NCBI GenBank assembly: GCA_963920765.1
Contig: OY987250.1
Coordinates: forward strand, 19,072,960-19,136,959
Length of the DNA stretch: 64,000 nucleotides
Source of the DNA: Ulota crispa
Taxonomy: Eukaryota; Streptophyta; Bryopsida; Orthotrichales; Orthotrichaceae
Direction: 5' to 3'
The position numbers were made by a program, and so were the translations under genes. Under the pieces are notes generated by a model, which saw only the letters and a list, made by a program, of their open reading frames with translations, was not told the origin of the DNA and made no database searches. Within the stretch, counting starts at the first letter, position 1; each line of letters opens with the position of its first letter. This document shows, in pieces, positions 34,702-46,476 of this stretch.

Positions 34702-35246
34702 AGTTCAAATTGCTTGAGAAATACGCTCGTATTGTTTTGCTATACAATTGTAATATAATTGTGATATTTCAAGATCTGTTGAGATGGTGTTGTCATTTTA
34801 TTTCCAAAACTTGTCATCTCACGTTTATGGCCAATTATTGATTGTTTTCAACGATTGGATTTTCCATAACATTTATCAAATTTTGTGTAAAATGGTTTTA
34901 AATTGGCAAATAAAGTGGGATTTTTGACCTTTTTTATCCACTTAACCACAACTTGTGATTGCTATTTTTATCCATTTTGTGTGAAAATAGTCTTATTGGA
35001 AAGGTGTGCAATCGAGTTTTCTAGAAATAGAAGGCTCTTGTAAAGCAAAGCTCCCATGAAGCAATAACATCCAAAGCCGTACTAGCATGAATAACTAGAG
35101 ATTTTCCATCAACCCCGCTCTCAATCATTACAATATTTCACCTCCAATCATAGATTTGGTTGGAATTTTGATACCTTACAATGAATAAAGTATCCTTTCC
35201 ATTCATACGGTGGGATCATTCAAATTGGGTCTACATTTGATTCAAC
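34702..35246 (+). mobile_element. Dispersed repeat family I, copy 1 (about 545 bp)
   Basis: Matches the reverse complement of 53,615-54,158. Shared landmarks are AATACGCTC, GTCATCTCA-like, TCCACTTA(A/G)C, CTATTTTTATCCATTTTGTG and GGAAAGGTGTG. It has no coding frame and starts about 140 bp outside the CACTA element. Confidence 0.75.
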
Positions 35247-35337
35247 AAGGCATCTAAGTTCATTGTTCCTATTTTTAGTGGATTTCTTGAAAATGGGTGT
35301 GGTCCTTAAATGGTTAATAGACTCTACAACAACCTAT

Positions 35338-35725
35338 AGGGTGCTTGATAACTTAGGAGATTTTGCAACAACCTACAGAGTATTTGAGGTGACAAATATT
35401 TTTCCCATGTAGGAAGATAAGAAATATTGATAGTTGCAAAATTTTAACAATTTAATGTGCAAAATTGAAATTACTGTGAATTTTGAGAGTCCACAAATAT
35501 TCTAGAATCATGGCCAATATCAAGATGTATACAATTCTACTAATAGTCAAACCACTTTCAGCTCATTACACTTTGGAACACACAACATGACTTAAGTGGT
35601 TCCAACCTTGAAAAGGACAAAAGAACGCATTCCAAAACACTTGTTTTTGCTCATGGTGGAAATAGCACATCCTACTTATTGGGTATAAAGCGTTGGTGGC
35701 AATGGGTGCTTTCACCTTAACTCCT
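35338..35725 (-). mobile_element. MITE family F, copy 2 (uninterrupted)
   Basis: Reverse-complement copy of 16,757-17,303 without the 163 bp CACTA-like insertion. The right edge is the complement of TAAGGTGAAAGCACCCATTG. Confidence 0.75.
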
Positions 35726-35729
35726 AAAG

Positions 35730-38700
35730 GACCAAAAGGACAATTTGTCCTTTCATTGCCTAGAAAACACCTTAAGGGTGGAAAAAAAAAATTCAAATAT
35801 TTTTTTGAAAGTGGTCACATAGATGCATGGATGTCATATTGGACCACTTGTCCGTCCATCCATCTGTCTGCCAAAAGTGTCCAATTGAGCTCATGTGTGT
35901 CCAATGTGGTTAACTCATAGTTTACTTTAGAAATGGTACAAAATGATAAAAAAAACTTACACTATACATGATGGTCATACTCATTGTTGCCAACATGAAG
36001 TCAAAACATGGATTTAAAGCCATATCATGTTATAAAAATGAAAAATAATAATTTGATTCTTCCATTTTTAGGTCAGAAATCCTAATAAAGGTCATAAAAA
36101 ACAAGATGGACACGTTTGTCTAGACGATCCGGTCCATCTAGTCCTCTAGGATTTCCAACAGCCAAAAATTGTTTGATATGACAACCTTGCATAGATGTGC
36201 TAAATCACTAAATGCCAAAAAATGCTGCTTTGAACACCCCCATATTTTTTTAAACTTCAATTTATGAAGAGATGTACATGTTCCATGCTACCCTTCCTAC
36301 AATTTTAGTGAGGGCACTACTGACTTTTGCAACTTTTGGAGAGAATATCTTCCTTTCTGGGCACATGCCACACTGCTCTAGCTGGAGTGAGCAATACATT
36401 CACCGCGGTCTACGCCTTAGGTTGGGCACGGTCATCCATCATTCCTTTAAGGGTTAAGCCATGTTAATTATGTGGAGACAATGGTTTGCTACATTTGCAG
36501 GGCTGGCATCATTGAAGAGTTCACTTGATCCCTCCCTGAAGTGGAAGCCCGTGCATGGACTATTTGTTTTTTCCTTTGTTGGAGAGTGAGCGATATTGTT
36601 GAATGATGTACTTTTGTTCTGAAAACTTGCATGCTAAAATGTTAAGACTCAATCAATTTGATGCGTCTAAAACAATGTTTCTTTGCATCTGATTAGAGTC
36701 AAGTTTAAAGAAATGGAAGTTTTTACAACATTGTAAGTAATAACATAACGCCAGTGAAAACTTCTACACTTAAATAAAAAATAGTAATTTTGAAATAGAT
36801 AACAGTCACTGATTGGCCAAAGTTCCAATTATTGTCCAAACATGCTGATGATACAAGGACTCTATTGAGCCAATACAAAATGAATAAAAAAATATCAAGA
36901 ATAATCATTTCTAACATTCACAACAAAAAGCTATAAACTTTAGCTTTGAGTGTGTATTCTAAGTATAGTCATCTGATAGAAGCATTTGCTTGCATGCAAT
37001 TTTAGGTGTTGTGTTACGTCTGGCTTGCCTATTGCTCTATATCAAAGTCCGTTAGTGAGGAGGTTTTGAAGAGATGGATAAATGAAAATTCCATGATTGC
37101 AACCTTTCCATAATGTGCATTGTCTAAAAAAAACAACTTGTGGAATACAGTATAAGGATTTGCACTTAGTTTAGATTAGGTCTTTGAAAGTAGGCATAGC
37201 TCAACACTTAAGGTGCTAGAAATTAGAAATTGAACAACAATAATGTCACCATATACAAAAGTGAAATAACATAAAAAATCACGTACATCATCTTTACAAC
37301 TGAGCGCTCTTTTCTAGCCATCTTTTACAATAATATGGAAAGCCTTGGAGGTTAAAAGTGTTGTACCAATTCAACAATGTCAGAGCCAAGTTAGACGCTT
37401 GGCACTTGGAATTTAGACTAAGTCTATGTCAAAGAGCTCGATAAACTGCAATCATTAAATTTCCTACCTCTACTTTAGTACTGCATAATATCAAAAATCA
37501 ATAGGATTGTGCAATTTTAGGATTGCTAAGTATCATCAAACCACTAGCTTTTCAGTTTTTTAAATCCCAACTTCACTTAGCAAACTATGGTCGAGAAGCG
37601 TCAACGTTAATAAATAAAAATGTGCTATCCACAAAGGAGTTTTGTGGAATTTGAAATTGCTTTAGTTACTCCACAACTAAGGTAAATAAATCCAATTCCG
37701 ACCTCTTTACCTAATCCTGTCACATGCACACCAAGAAACATTTTAGACCTAAAAGCTAGGCAAGTCATAGATAGCATATACATGTGACACAAATGATAAG
37801 ATATCCATGATAGACCTAGATTTCAGATTTCAAGTCTAAAATGTTCTCCTGGTATACATGCGATGAGATTATGCAAAAATGACGGAATTGGGAATGTTCA
37901 CCTTTAAAAAAAAATTGGTCTCTAATCCAAATGAGAATCTTCAAGTAGAGGATGAGAAAAGAATGTGCATCACACGTATTCATTAAGCATGCAAACTTTG
38001 CTGCCAGCGTAGCATTGGTACTCTTCAAATATGGCTCTCAAGCTCCATCTTTGGAGCCTCCGCAAATAGCCCACTATTGTTCCTGCATTATGACAAGGCT
38101 TTCTGATTACATGATGCACCCAAATTTATGATCACTTGGCAATTTCAACGCTGGTGAACTTACAATTCTTTCCTTCATGTTGACATGTTAGTAGATATGT
38201 TTTTGTAATGCAGCTGATTTAATGTTCTGAATGGTTGTATTGTTAATGACATGAATGGTCATACACATGGCTGAAAGGGTGGGCGTGGTGAGGTCACTAA
38301 TCAGTGCAATGGCGCCCAAAATTGCGCATCACATGCAATGGGTAGTATTGTGGAGAAAATGTCACCTGCATTAGGATTTCAATTACGTATAAGCATATGT
38401 TTGTGCCACTGATTTCTTTGAAAATATAGTCACCAATTCCATTTTTCAGGGAATCACTATAAGTACTATATTGAAGCTAGCAAAAAGTACTTGACAATAA
38501 TCATAATAAATATAAAGGGTAATTCCACCAAAATAAAAAGAGAGGAGTGAACCTGTGAAGCAAACAAGACTTCCGCCTTTGACATAAGGCTAGCCTCTAA
38601 TATGCCAATATTAAGGCTCAAGGGTCAGATGAGTGAGATTCCTTGATCCTTGAGGAAAGTCAGGCTATACAAAAAAGACACCATATTATTTGTTTAGGAC

Positions 38701-41360
38701 AAAGGGTTTCAAAAGGTTTATCTACACATGCTGGAATCAATGTCTCATTTGAATGGTAGTGGAAAGTTAGCAACAACAATAAGACTAAAAGCTTTTGTCC
38801 ATAATAAGGTAATGTAACTCTCAAGTTACATGCACTCTTTTTAATAACACTTATTTGATTTCAACACAAGTCCCAAGATTAAGCAAAAGCATTAGCCTTT
38901 TTTTTTTGGTTTTTGGCAAAAAGCCAAATTGGCTACATTGTATTTTGAACCGTTGCCCACATGTTGAGTACTTCATATCTATCCATGAATTGCAGTGGCA
39001 ATAATGGATTGTAGGTATGATGAATTGTAGATATGGTGAATTGTAGATATGGTGAATCTAGCACAGTGTGCTAAAAATTGGTGACAATTTCTGGCACTGA
39101 GGGAATTTTTTTTGTATTGAAGTGCCTATACTTCTCAAAACTATTGAGTTCTCCAAGCACTAAAGACAATCATATTCAAGCAAGAAGGGCAAAATTTCTA
39201 AACAGAATGGTGTCATCTAGCACTTGGTAGATTTTTTGTAAGAAAATGGACAACGAAGTTCCGTATTTGCAAATGTTAGAATATTCAAAAATATAAAAAT
39301 TCATTCATGGAGGCGAGGTTATCCTACAATTTGTAGCATTATAATGTCTGAAGTAAAATAAGAGATGTCGCACAATCTCTAGAAGTGGCATCAACTGCGG
39401 CCAAGGCTGAGGCTTTTTGGCTGTCCCCTTAAAACCCTAAGCTATTGTTTGGCTACTTTTATTGTATTTTCTTTATTTTTCCTTATGTTTTTTTGCTTGC
39501 TTTTTTCAAGTGGTGCTTTTGTGCCCATGGGGCCCAAAAAAAAGGGTTGAGAAGCACACGTTTACTAGTTGAGATGGCTCATTGTGAGAAAAATGAATGA
39601 CAGTCTTGAGGTTAAGTCACTCAAAAAAGGGCAAATTCACCTAGTGACAATGTCTAAAGCGTCTAAGATTGTGTTCTACCATGCTATAGTTGCCTGGTGG
39701 TACAAAGTAAGACTTGGCTTCTCAGGTGTCTGCCCAGCTGTGCACCAAAAACACAAAAGCTTGCTATTTGAAGTTAGCTGCACAAAACAAGGCTGCCATA
39801 CATTTCTAATATTGAAAGTATTTGAGTTGTCCCAACCCATTAGAGTTCTTGTGAATTTTGGTTTCCAACATTGTCTTTCTATAACTCAAAATCAACTGCA
39901 CAACTTGACATTGCAAAGTGTCTCCAATATAGCTTTCATTTTACCAAAAAATGGGAATCAACAATTTATCATGGTACCTGAAAATGGCAGCACAAAGTAG
40001 AATTGTACATCATAGTAGGGATGTTGGTGCCAGATGTCCTGGCTAAACTTTGCACCTTTGTCCTCCTAAATGCTCTACATCAAGCATAGATTGTTCTAAA
40101 TCACATTTTGCTTATCTGAAGGTATTATTGGGCTTTGTAATTGCAGGTCAAAGACTTTTAAATTTGTCATTGTCATTGGAGAAGTAGATTGAGATTTGCA
40201 TGTTTTTGGAGGCAAAGCGGAATCCAAGGGGCAACATGAACATCTGTCCGGGTACTAGACAAAAAAAAGTTGCCGCCCTTATTGCCCATTCTCATCGGGC
40301 TCTAAAATTTCTTACATAACTTCTTCTTCAAGTATTGGAATGAACTAAATATTAGATCCCATTGTAAGTATTGAAATTCCCCACCTACAATAAAAGTTTC
40401 AAAAAATCACATCAAGTAGTTTAGCTATAGGATCATGCCCAAAATCCATTTGTCCCTTGAGGGAACTATTAGGCCTTTAGAGGTTAAATGGATGAAAATT
40501 GACTTTCATACATCCAGTAAATTGTCTTTTTGTCATCCATCAAAAAAAATGTTTGCATCTTTGAGGGTTAATAACACCCTCTAATCAAAGTTGTACAAAC
40601 AAACAAAGCTTTTGCAAGTCAATATTCAAGTGGTATAGATTAAAGGATCTCATTTTAAAAAAAACAATGTGTTGTGGAAGATTTAGGCAAATGAACCATT
40701 CCAAGACATGTAGATAGACTATCTAAGCTATTAGCAGCAACAACAACAAAAAAAAAAAAACTAAAAGGTTACAATTTGATTGATGTTTGGTCGTTCAAGA
40801 GCACAATTGTCATAAATACACGTGGATGTTCATATAACAAGCCAACAAGATTTTGGATTCTTCAAAGGTTGAGGTATTTTGGTCAAATCTAACATCTCCA
40901 AGCCGTGTCACTAGAAATTGAGTCCAAATTGACACATTCAAATTGACTAAATGTGTCAAAATGACTCAAATTGTCCAAAGTGACAAAAATTTAATCAAAT
41001 CAAGACATCCAAACCTACAAAAACTATCCAATTTGACAGTTTTCCCTTGAAATTAATTCAAAAATCCAATAAATTGTATCTAATTTCCATAATTGGGTAC
41101 AAAAGCCGGGCGATTGTATTAGCTGGGTAGTTCACAACATACAACATCTACAATTAATTAAAAAACTCACATTGGCAACTTATAGGTTCAGTTGTCAGTG
41201 ACCAATTTACCTCATGTTTGGAAGATGAAAGGACAATTTTAATGAACATTTTTGGATAGCTCTTAATTTGTAATTTGAATTGAATACAAAGGAGTGTGGA
41301 TGGAGACAAAAAGACAATTGAAATGAACCCCTTTGAATTTGTTTCAAATTTAAATTTGAA
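35730..41360. other. Long gene-free stretch
   Basis: No gene or paired repeat can be supported. A 143-codon frame at 39,569-40,000 has no recognisable motif. At 40,909 a CACTAGAAATTG start followed by (T/C)CAAATTGACA motifs hints at another decayed CACTA-like MITE, but no matching right end was found. The sequence near 39,015-39,055 repeats GATATGGTGAATTGTA-like units two to three times. Confidence 0.45.
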
Positions 41361-41368
41361 ATCCAAAA

Positions 41369-41676
41369 CTACACTGAATATTGCGTTTAAGTTGCCCCAC
41401 ACAAATTCCTTGACATTTTACACTACTTAAATATTTACCTCTGCCACAATAATATTTATCAATAATTATTGCAATAAACAAATATTAAAAGGTCTAGCAA
41501 CAATAACAAAGCTCTAGAACCACAAAATAGCAGCTATTAAGTTACTAGTCATGTGAAACTCTAGTTTCCAGAAAGTTACATGCACCTCCAAGTGGCCAAG
41601 AGGTGAGTCATGAGGTAGTTTTCTAATGTAAAGGTACCTAATTGTCAAGGCAACCTAAATGCAATATTAAGTGTAG
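41369..41676 (+). mobile_element. MITE family J, copy 2 (308 bp)
   Basis: Inverted-repeat ends of about 28 bp: the left is CTACACTGAATATTGCGTTT and the right is the complement of CTACACTTAATATTGCATTT. Direct copy of 8,400-8,702. No coding capacity is seen. Confidence 0.8.
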
Positions 41677-41754
41677 AAGATGTATAGATTGACATGAAAA
41701 GACATATTTAATCAATACGCCCCATTGGATAATTCTTGATTTGAATTGGCTGCA

Positions 41755-41840
41755 TATGGAGGACATGGACACATGGGAGACATGGGTATGTAGGTGGCAT
41801 GGGCGCATGGGGAACATGGTCGCATAAGAGGCATGTGATG
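41755..41840 (+). repeat. Short GACATGGG-type repeat
   Basis: About 80 bp built from GGACATGG, GACACATGGG, GGCATGGGCGCATGGG and similar units. It is compositionally related to the larger minisatellite at 42.5 kb. Confidence 0.6.
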
Positions 41841-41915
41841 GATAGAATTAAATTTAAAAATTATGCTCAAGCTTGCATTTACCTATGTAAATGGGTTTAC
41901 AAAACTTGTATGATT

Positions 41916-42105
41916 ATAAAATTTGTGAATGGATGAGGGGCCAAGGGGCAAAGTGATGAATATGGACGTTGGGTGTGAAAGAACATCTTTGGTGGAACCC
42001 ACTCAATCTTTTTCCAAGTTGAATTTGAAATTGAGATATAAAAGGGGTAGGGAGGGAGATCAAGAGGCAAATTGATTTGAATCTAAAATTGAATTTGAGT
42101 TTATA
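41916..42105 (+). repeat. Dispersed repeat family G, copy 2
   Basis: Direct copy of 5,708-5,890 sharing GGGCAAAGTGATGAA, GGTGTGAAA and GAGGCAAATTGATTTGAATC. Confidence 0.7.
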
Positions 42106-42327
42106 TTATCCCATGGAATATTTCTTAATGCAAACCAAAGACATGCCATGGAGGCCATAGAGGGCACTTTTTTCTATAATAGTATTTTATGTGTTATCAA
42201 AAAAATGCAAATAACATGTTAATTTATTTGCTCAATTGTTCACTTACAATTTGAGCTAAACAAAGCACAAATGATTACAAAGAACTCATAGATTGCCCTC
42301 CCTTGGAACTGCGGGTGCATAGATCTA

Positions 42328-42359
<32 letters not shown>

Positions 42360-42360
42360 T
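42328..42360 (+). repeat. (TATC)n microsatellite
   Basis: About eight uninterrupted TATC/CTAT units. Confidence 0.95.
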
Positions 42361-42487
42361 CTTATAATGGTCTTATATCATTAGTTGGGTAGTTGGATGT
42401 CAAAATAATAGAATGTAAGGTGGTTGACAAACTAATTAATAACCAAATTTGCTATAACCAAATATTCTACTTTACTACTGGCATTGG

Positions 42488-42958
42488 ATGGGAGGCCATG
42501 GGCATGAGATGGGATGGGTCATGGGCATGGGATGAGATGGATCATGGGCATAGATGGAATGAGATGGGTCATGGACATAAGTGGAATGGGATGGGTCATG
42601 GACATGGATGGGATGGATCATGGGCATATAATGGGATGGGTTATGGGCATGGAATGTAATGGATCATGGGCATGGGCAAGATGGATCATGGATATGGAAG
42701 AGGTGGGTCATGAGTATGGGATGGGATGGGTCCATGAACATGGAATGGAATGAGATGGGATGGATTGGGATGGGTCATGGGTATGGGTGGGAAGGGTCAT
42801 AGATATGGAAGAGGTGGATCATGAGCATGGATGGGGTGGGTCATGAGCATGGATGGGATGGGTCATGAGCATGGAATGGAATGGATCCATGAGCATGGGA
42901 TGGGATGGATCCATGAGCATAGGATGGGATGGATCCATGAGCATAGGATGGGAGAATA
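42488..42958 (+). repeat. GATGGG/TCATGGGCATG minisatellite, about 470 bp
   Basis: Variable units of roughly 20-30 bp joining GATGGGATGG with (A/G)(T/C)CATG(G/A)(G/A)CATGG. The last four units (from about 42,880) are nearly identical and follow ATGGATCCATGAGCAT. Several frames stay open through it only because of the repeat. There is no sign that it is translated. Confidence 0.95.
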
Positions 42959-42959
42959 C

Positions 42960-44920
42960 AAACCAATGCTAATTTTTTTTGCAGGTATCCCCTCTTGTGA
43001 TGGCCTTCCGCCAAAATGGTGGATACACGGGCCCACTAATAGTATTGTATTACAATAGAGAAGATGCAATACAAGTTTAGCTTTATCTTGCTTCCATAGT
43101 GAAACCATATTAAACAATGTAATCACACAAAATTTGTGTTATTTACTAATCTTTCTATCAATCAATTTACTATCTCAAATCAACTCAGCTCTCTACAATA
43201 GTGTTTACAAATTCTGCTAAACTCAAAAAACTTCTATTCATATTGTTAGAGCTATCAAAAAACGTGACAAAAACTCAAATTTTTAAGCCCTCTTTAGCCC
43301 ATGAAAACCTTTTTTTTTTAAGTTATTGCTCTACAAATTTTTGAAGCCAATTTTAAGATAAAAGCAGCTATGTTATTTTTCAACTTGCAGAGACAAGGAC
43401 TCTTGTACAAGTAGACCTTCATGAACCCTCCACAATAACATACAACCACATAGAGTCCTTATTACATTTGGTTCATCCTATTGGTTCATGATGAAAAGCC
43501 ACACATGAGGAAGTTTGAATAAGACCATACTTAAAAGAGCAAGCCAAAGATGCAATGCTAATACATTGCCTTTGAAGTTCATGTCAAAAAAATTGTTTAC
43601 TAATATGGAACAAACAACCAATGTAGAGAACCATTTGCATTGATGACAAGAATCTTTCATAGCAAAAATGCTCTAAATAATAGTACAATGGGTTTTATTT
43701 TTGAAGAAGAATACATTAATTCAAAGCACATGTGAGAAAAGATATAGAGTAATTTGTGATGAAACTTTAATTGTTTACACAAAATTGAACAATTAGTTTG
43801 GTGTACTTGGTTTGCTATGTTGATGTTACAAACATACCCTAAGTCTAATTCCACTGCACATGTAAAGAGATGGTGAAACCAATTTCAGCAAAATAAGATG
43901 TTCATACAGCAATTGTACAAATTCAGTGTACCTGCTGTGTAATTAATGAGGAGAGGAGGTCGTGGTTACAATTTGCAAGTGCCTTGGAGGCAACATGAAG
44001 ATCCAATTTTGGTAATATTTTTGCACTTTTTCTCAAATTTTATTTTTTGAATAATACATATTGTAGATGTTTCTCAAATTTCATGATTTAATGTAAACTT
44101 CTATGCTCATTTGGAGTTGTAAAACTCAAAAGCAACAAACAAGTTTGCAAAAGGACAAACACATTTATAAGTTGTTTTTAGTTTTTCCAATCCTAAGTTC
44201 AACATGGTTGCACTTATTATTAAGGTGCTTTAGCATATACAAATGCTCATACATTATTCAAAAATGGTTGTTACTAAATTTAGATTGTTTAGGGAACATT
44301 TCAAAGATATTGTTTTGCAGAAAAAAATAGTATCCACCGCCAAAGTCATACAATTTGCTCTTTGGCTATAGAAGCCATTGTACATAAGCTTCTTTGCAAA
44401 TCATAGGAAATTCTCTATATACCTCCCCTTGGAAAATGAAGAGAATTTTCTACAATCTGTAATGTTGCTTATCTCATGCCAAATGCACTTTTGTTAAAAA
44501 CATAAGCACATTTGAGAAACTTGGCTTCACAATTTCCAAAAAACATCCAAAATACTCAATCTCCAATACGGAGACCAACAAAATACACTCTTTTCCAAAA
44601 TTAGCACTTGATAAATTTTCATATAAATAATTCCAAGGCTCAAAAAGTATCAAATTGCAGGCAAACGCAACAAGTAAATAGTGTCAACACCCAAGTGCCA
44701 AATCAGCCTTCTCCATATGTGTAAAATTCTAAAACCATCAAAGAACTTTAGAAGCTACAAAATCTTCATTACATCCAAGACAAATAACTAACATTTTTCT
44801 CAAAACATCAAGTTCACCAGTTTAAAAAATTTCTTGAAATCCTTTAAAATAACTTAGGCAAATTGATAGAGTACTTTTGACAAGCTTGGTTCAGAGTTCA
44901 GACCTTTTATTAAAAAGAAA
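42960..44920. other. Gene-free stretch
   Basis: No supported coding frame, RNA gene or repeat pair. Confidence 0.45.
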
Positions 44921-44929
44921 ATATTTGAT

Positions 44930-45217
44930 GGATATCCCTCAGGTTTGCAATATTTGTATGAATGTCCTTGGTTTTTGAGAAATTGCACAAATATCCTTGG
45001 ACCATAATTTTCAAGCGTGTGTTATGTTGTGGATAGTCACTTCCTTCTTCCTTTATATGCACGTTGCTTCTATCTTATTCTATTACACTCCCTCCTTCAA
45101 CATTGATCATGAAAGAAGTAGTATGCACAACAAAATCAATACTTGAAAATTATGATACAAGGATATTTGTACAATTTGTAAAAAACCAACGGCATCTATA
45201 CAAACATTACGGGATAG
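44930..45217 (+). mobile_element. MITE family D, copy 2, just upstream of the protease gene
   Basis: Left arm GGATATCCCTCAGGTTTGCA ... GCACAAATATCCTTGG, right arm CAAGGATATTTGTACAATTT ... GGGATAGTC. The interior matches the copy at 19,383-19,708 (TTCCTTCTTCCTTTAT, CATTACACTCCCTCCTTCAA). It ends about 37 bp before the proposed start codon of the aspartic protease, so it would overlap that gene's promoter or 5' leader if the exon 1 call is right. Confidence 0.8.
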
Positions 45218-45253
45218 TCACACCTTCTTTGCTCCATTCTTGATCTTTGGAGA

Positions 45254-45322
45254 ATGGGGTCAAGGCAGCCTGTCCGGGCTAATTCTTTGAATATTGAGAG
45301 GTTTTCCACTTCACCTTTGGAG
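45254..45322 (+). CDS. Proposed first coding exon of the aspartic protease
   Basis: An ATG at 45,254 opens 23 codons (MGSRQPVRANSLNIERFSTS...) up to a GTGAAG donor at 45,323. It ends in phase 0, which fits the phase 0 acceptor of the next exon at 46,178. No other upstream exon fits better, but 23 codons give little statistical support and transcript data could move the start. Readthrough past the donor gives a Phe/Ser-rich tail that does not look like protein. Confidence 0.4.
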
Positions 45323-46177
45323 GTGAAGAATGGAGTGGAAAAATCTCCACACCTTAACTTTTTATCCATTTTTGTCTCATTTTCATCCTACTTAGTTTTT
45401 GCTTACCCTTGTTTTTTCATTTTTAGCAGTAGTTTTTTTTTTCTTAGAAGTTACTCCTCATATTTACACTTTAGGTTTTCTTACTTTAATCATTCTCCAT
45501 TCTCCAATTTCTATTCTCCATTCTTCACTAATCACAAAAGGGGTGTCCCACCTCCTTTTATGGAGAAGTGCTCCCCTTTGCCCTATATTCACTCCACCAC
45601 ATCTCATTATAGGTAGTCACGGCACTTTCTTCTCTGCTTGCAGAGAATGAGAATGCAAGCGTGTTGCGTTGTTGGTGGCTGCCAGGCTTCAGTTTAGCTT
45701 AGCATACTAAACTTCTCACTGGCCTATTCTTCTCATCCGGAGGTAAAAAATGGAGTGGAGGATAAGTTAGCGTATGAACTTTTTACCATGGTCTATTTGT
45801 TTTCCCCGCTCTTGAATCACTTTTCATCCTAGCTCTTTTTGCTCCTCCAATCATTGGCCGTGCTGCCTTTCTCTAAGTAAACCATTTTCCATTTTCCATT
45901 CTCCATTCTCCATCACAGACAAATGGAGTGTCACAGCATCTTCACTAAAAACAAGCTCCTATTGGCTCCTACTTTCATTCAGCCGATTCTCAATCTTTAT
46001 TTTCTTTTCATTCTTTGAGAAGCCGTGACTAACCCTATTGTTCAGTGAAGTTTTATTCTTAGGGAAGGTGTGACTGCCCCTATTGCAAATTTCAAAGGTG
46101 TCCATCAGATTTTTTCTTTTAAAATTATTTCTACTTTTTATTTATTTATTTATTTTAAATGGCGTGTTTGTTTGCAG

Positions 46178-46476
46178 AGTTCCACGCCTTATGAACAATT
46201 GGAAGGTCAGAAATTCAGATTGGTAATTGCCCTTGTGGGATTTAGCACCGCCATCCTCATTTTTGTATGGAACTCCAGACAAGTTGTATTTAGAAGTGAC
46301 CTTCCACCAAGGATGTCGCCAGGACTAATGTTTCCCTTGTACAGTCATAATTACATTCAATCTCCAAATGGGAGCCAAGATGAGACATGGCACCAAGGCA
46401 GTGGAGCAAATGGTAGGAGACGTAGGACATTATCACATCCATTATTTGAACTCAAACTTGAAAATAGACTTGGAAG
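46178..46476 (+). CDS. Protease exon 2: membrane anchor and stem
   Basis: Follows a TTTGCAG acceptor and ends at donor GTGAGC (phase 2). It encodes a short cytosolic part, a membrane segment (LVIALVGFSTAILIFVW), and a stem with a RRRR run that may serve as a processing site. It ends with HPLFELKLENRLG, which leads into the catalytic domain. Confidence 0.85.

Noticed and set aside
39569..40000. 143-codon plus-strand frame
   Set aside because: No recognisable motif, ordinary AT-rich composition and no splice-compatible neighbours. Frames of this length occur by chance in 64 kb.
40909..41040. Possible third small CACTA-like MITE starting CACTAGAAATTG
   Set aside because: Internal TTGACA/CAAATTG motifs are similar, but no matching right terminus or target duplication was found.
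42393..43058. Plus-strand frames with repeated Met-Gly-His-Trp peptides
   Set aside because: Stop-free only because of the minisatellite; several frames are open at once.
45323..45616. Readthrough of the proposed first exon to a 120-codon frame
   Set aside because: Past the GTGAAG donor the peptide becomes a Phe/Ser-rich low-complexity tail with no link to the protease.
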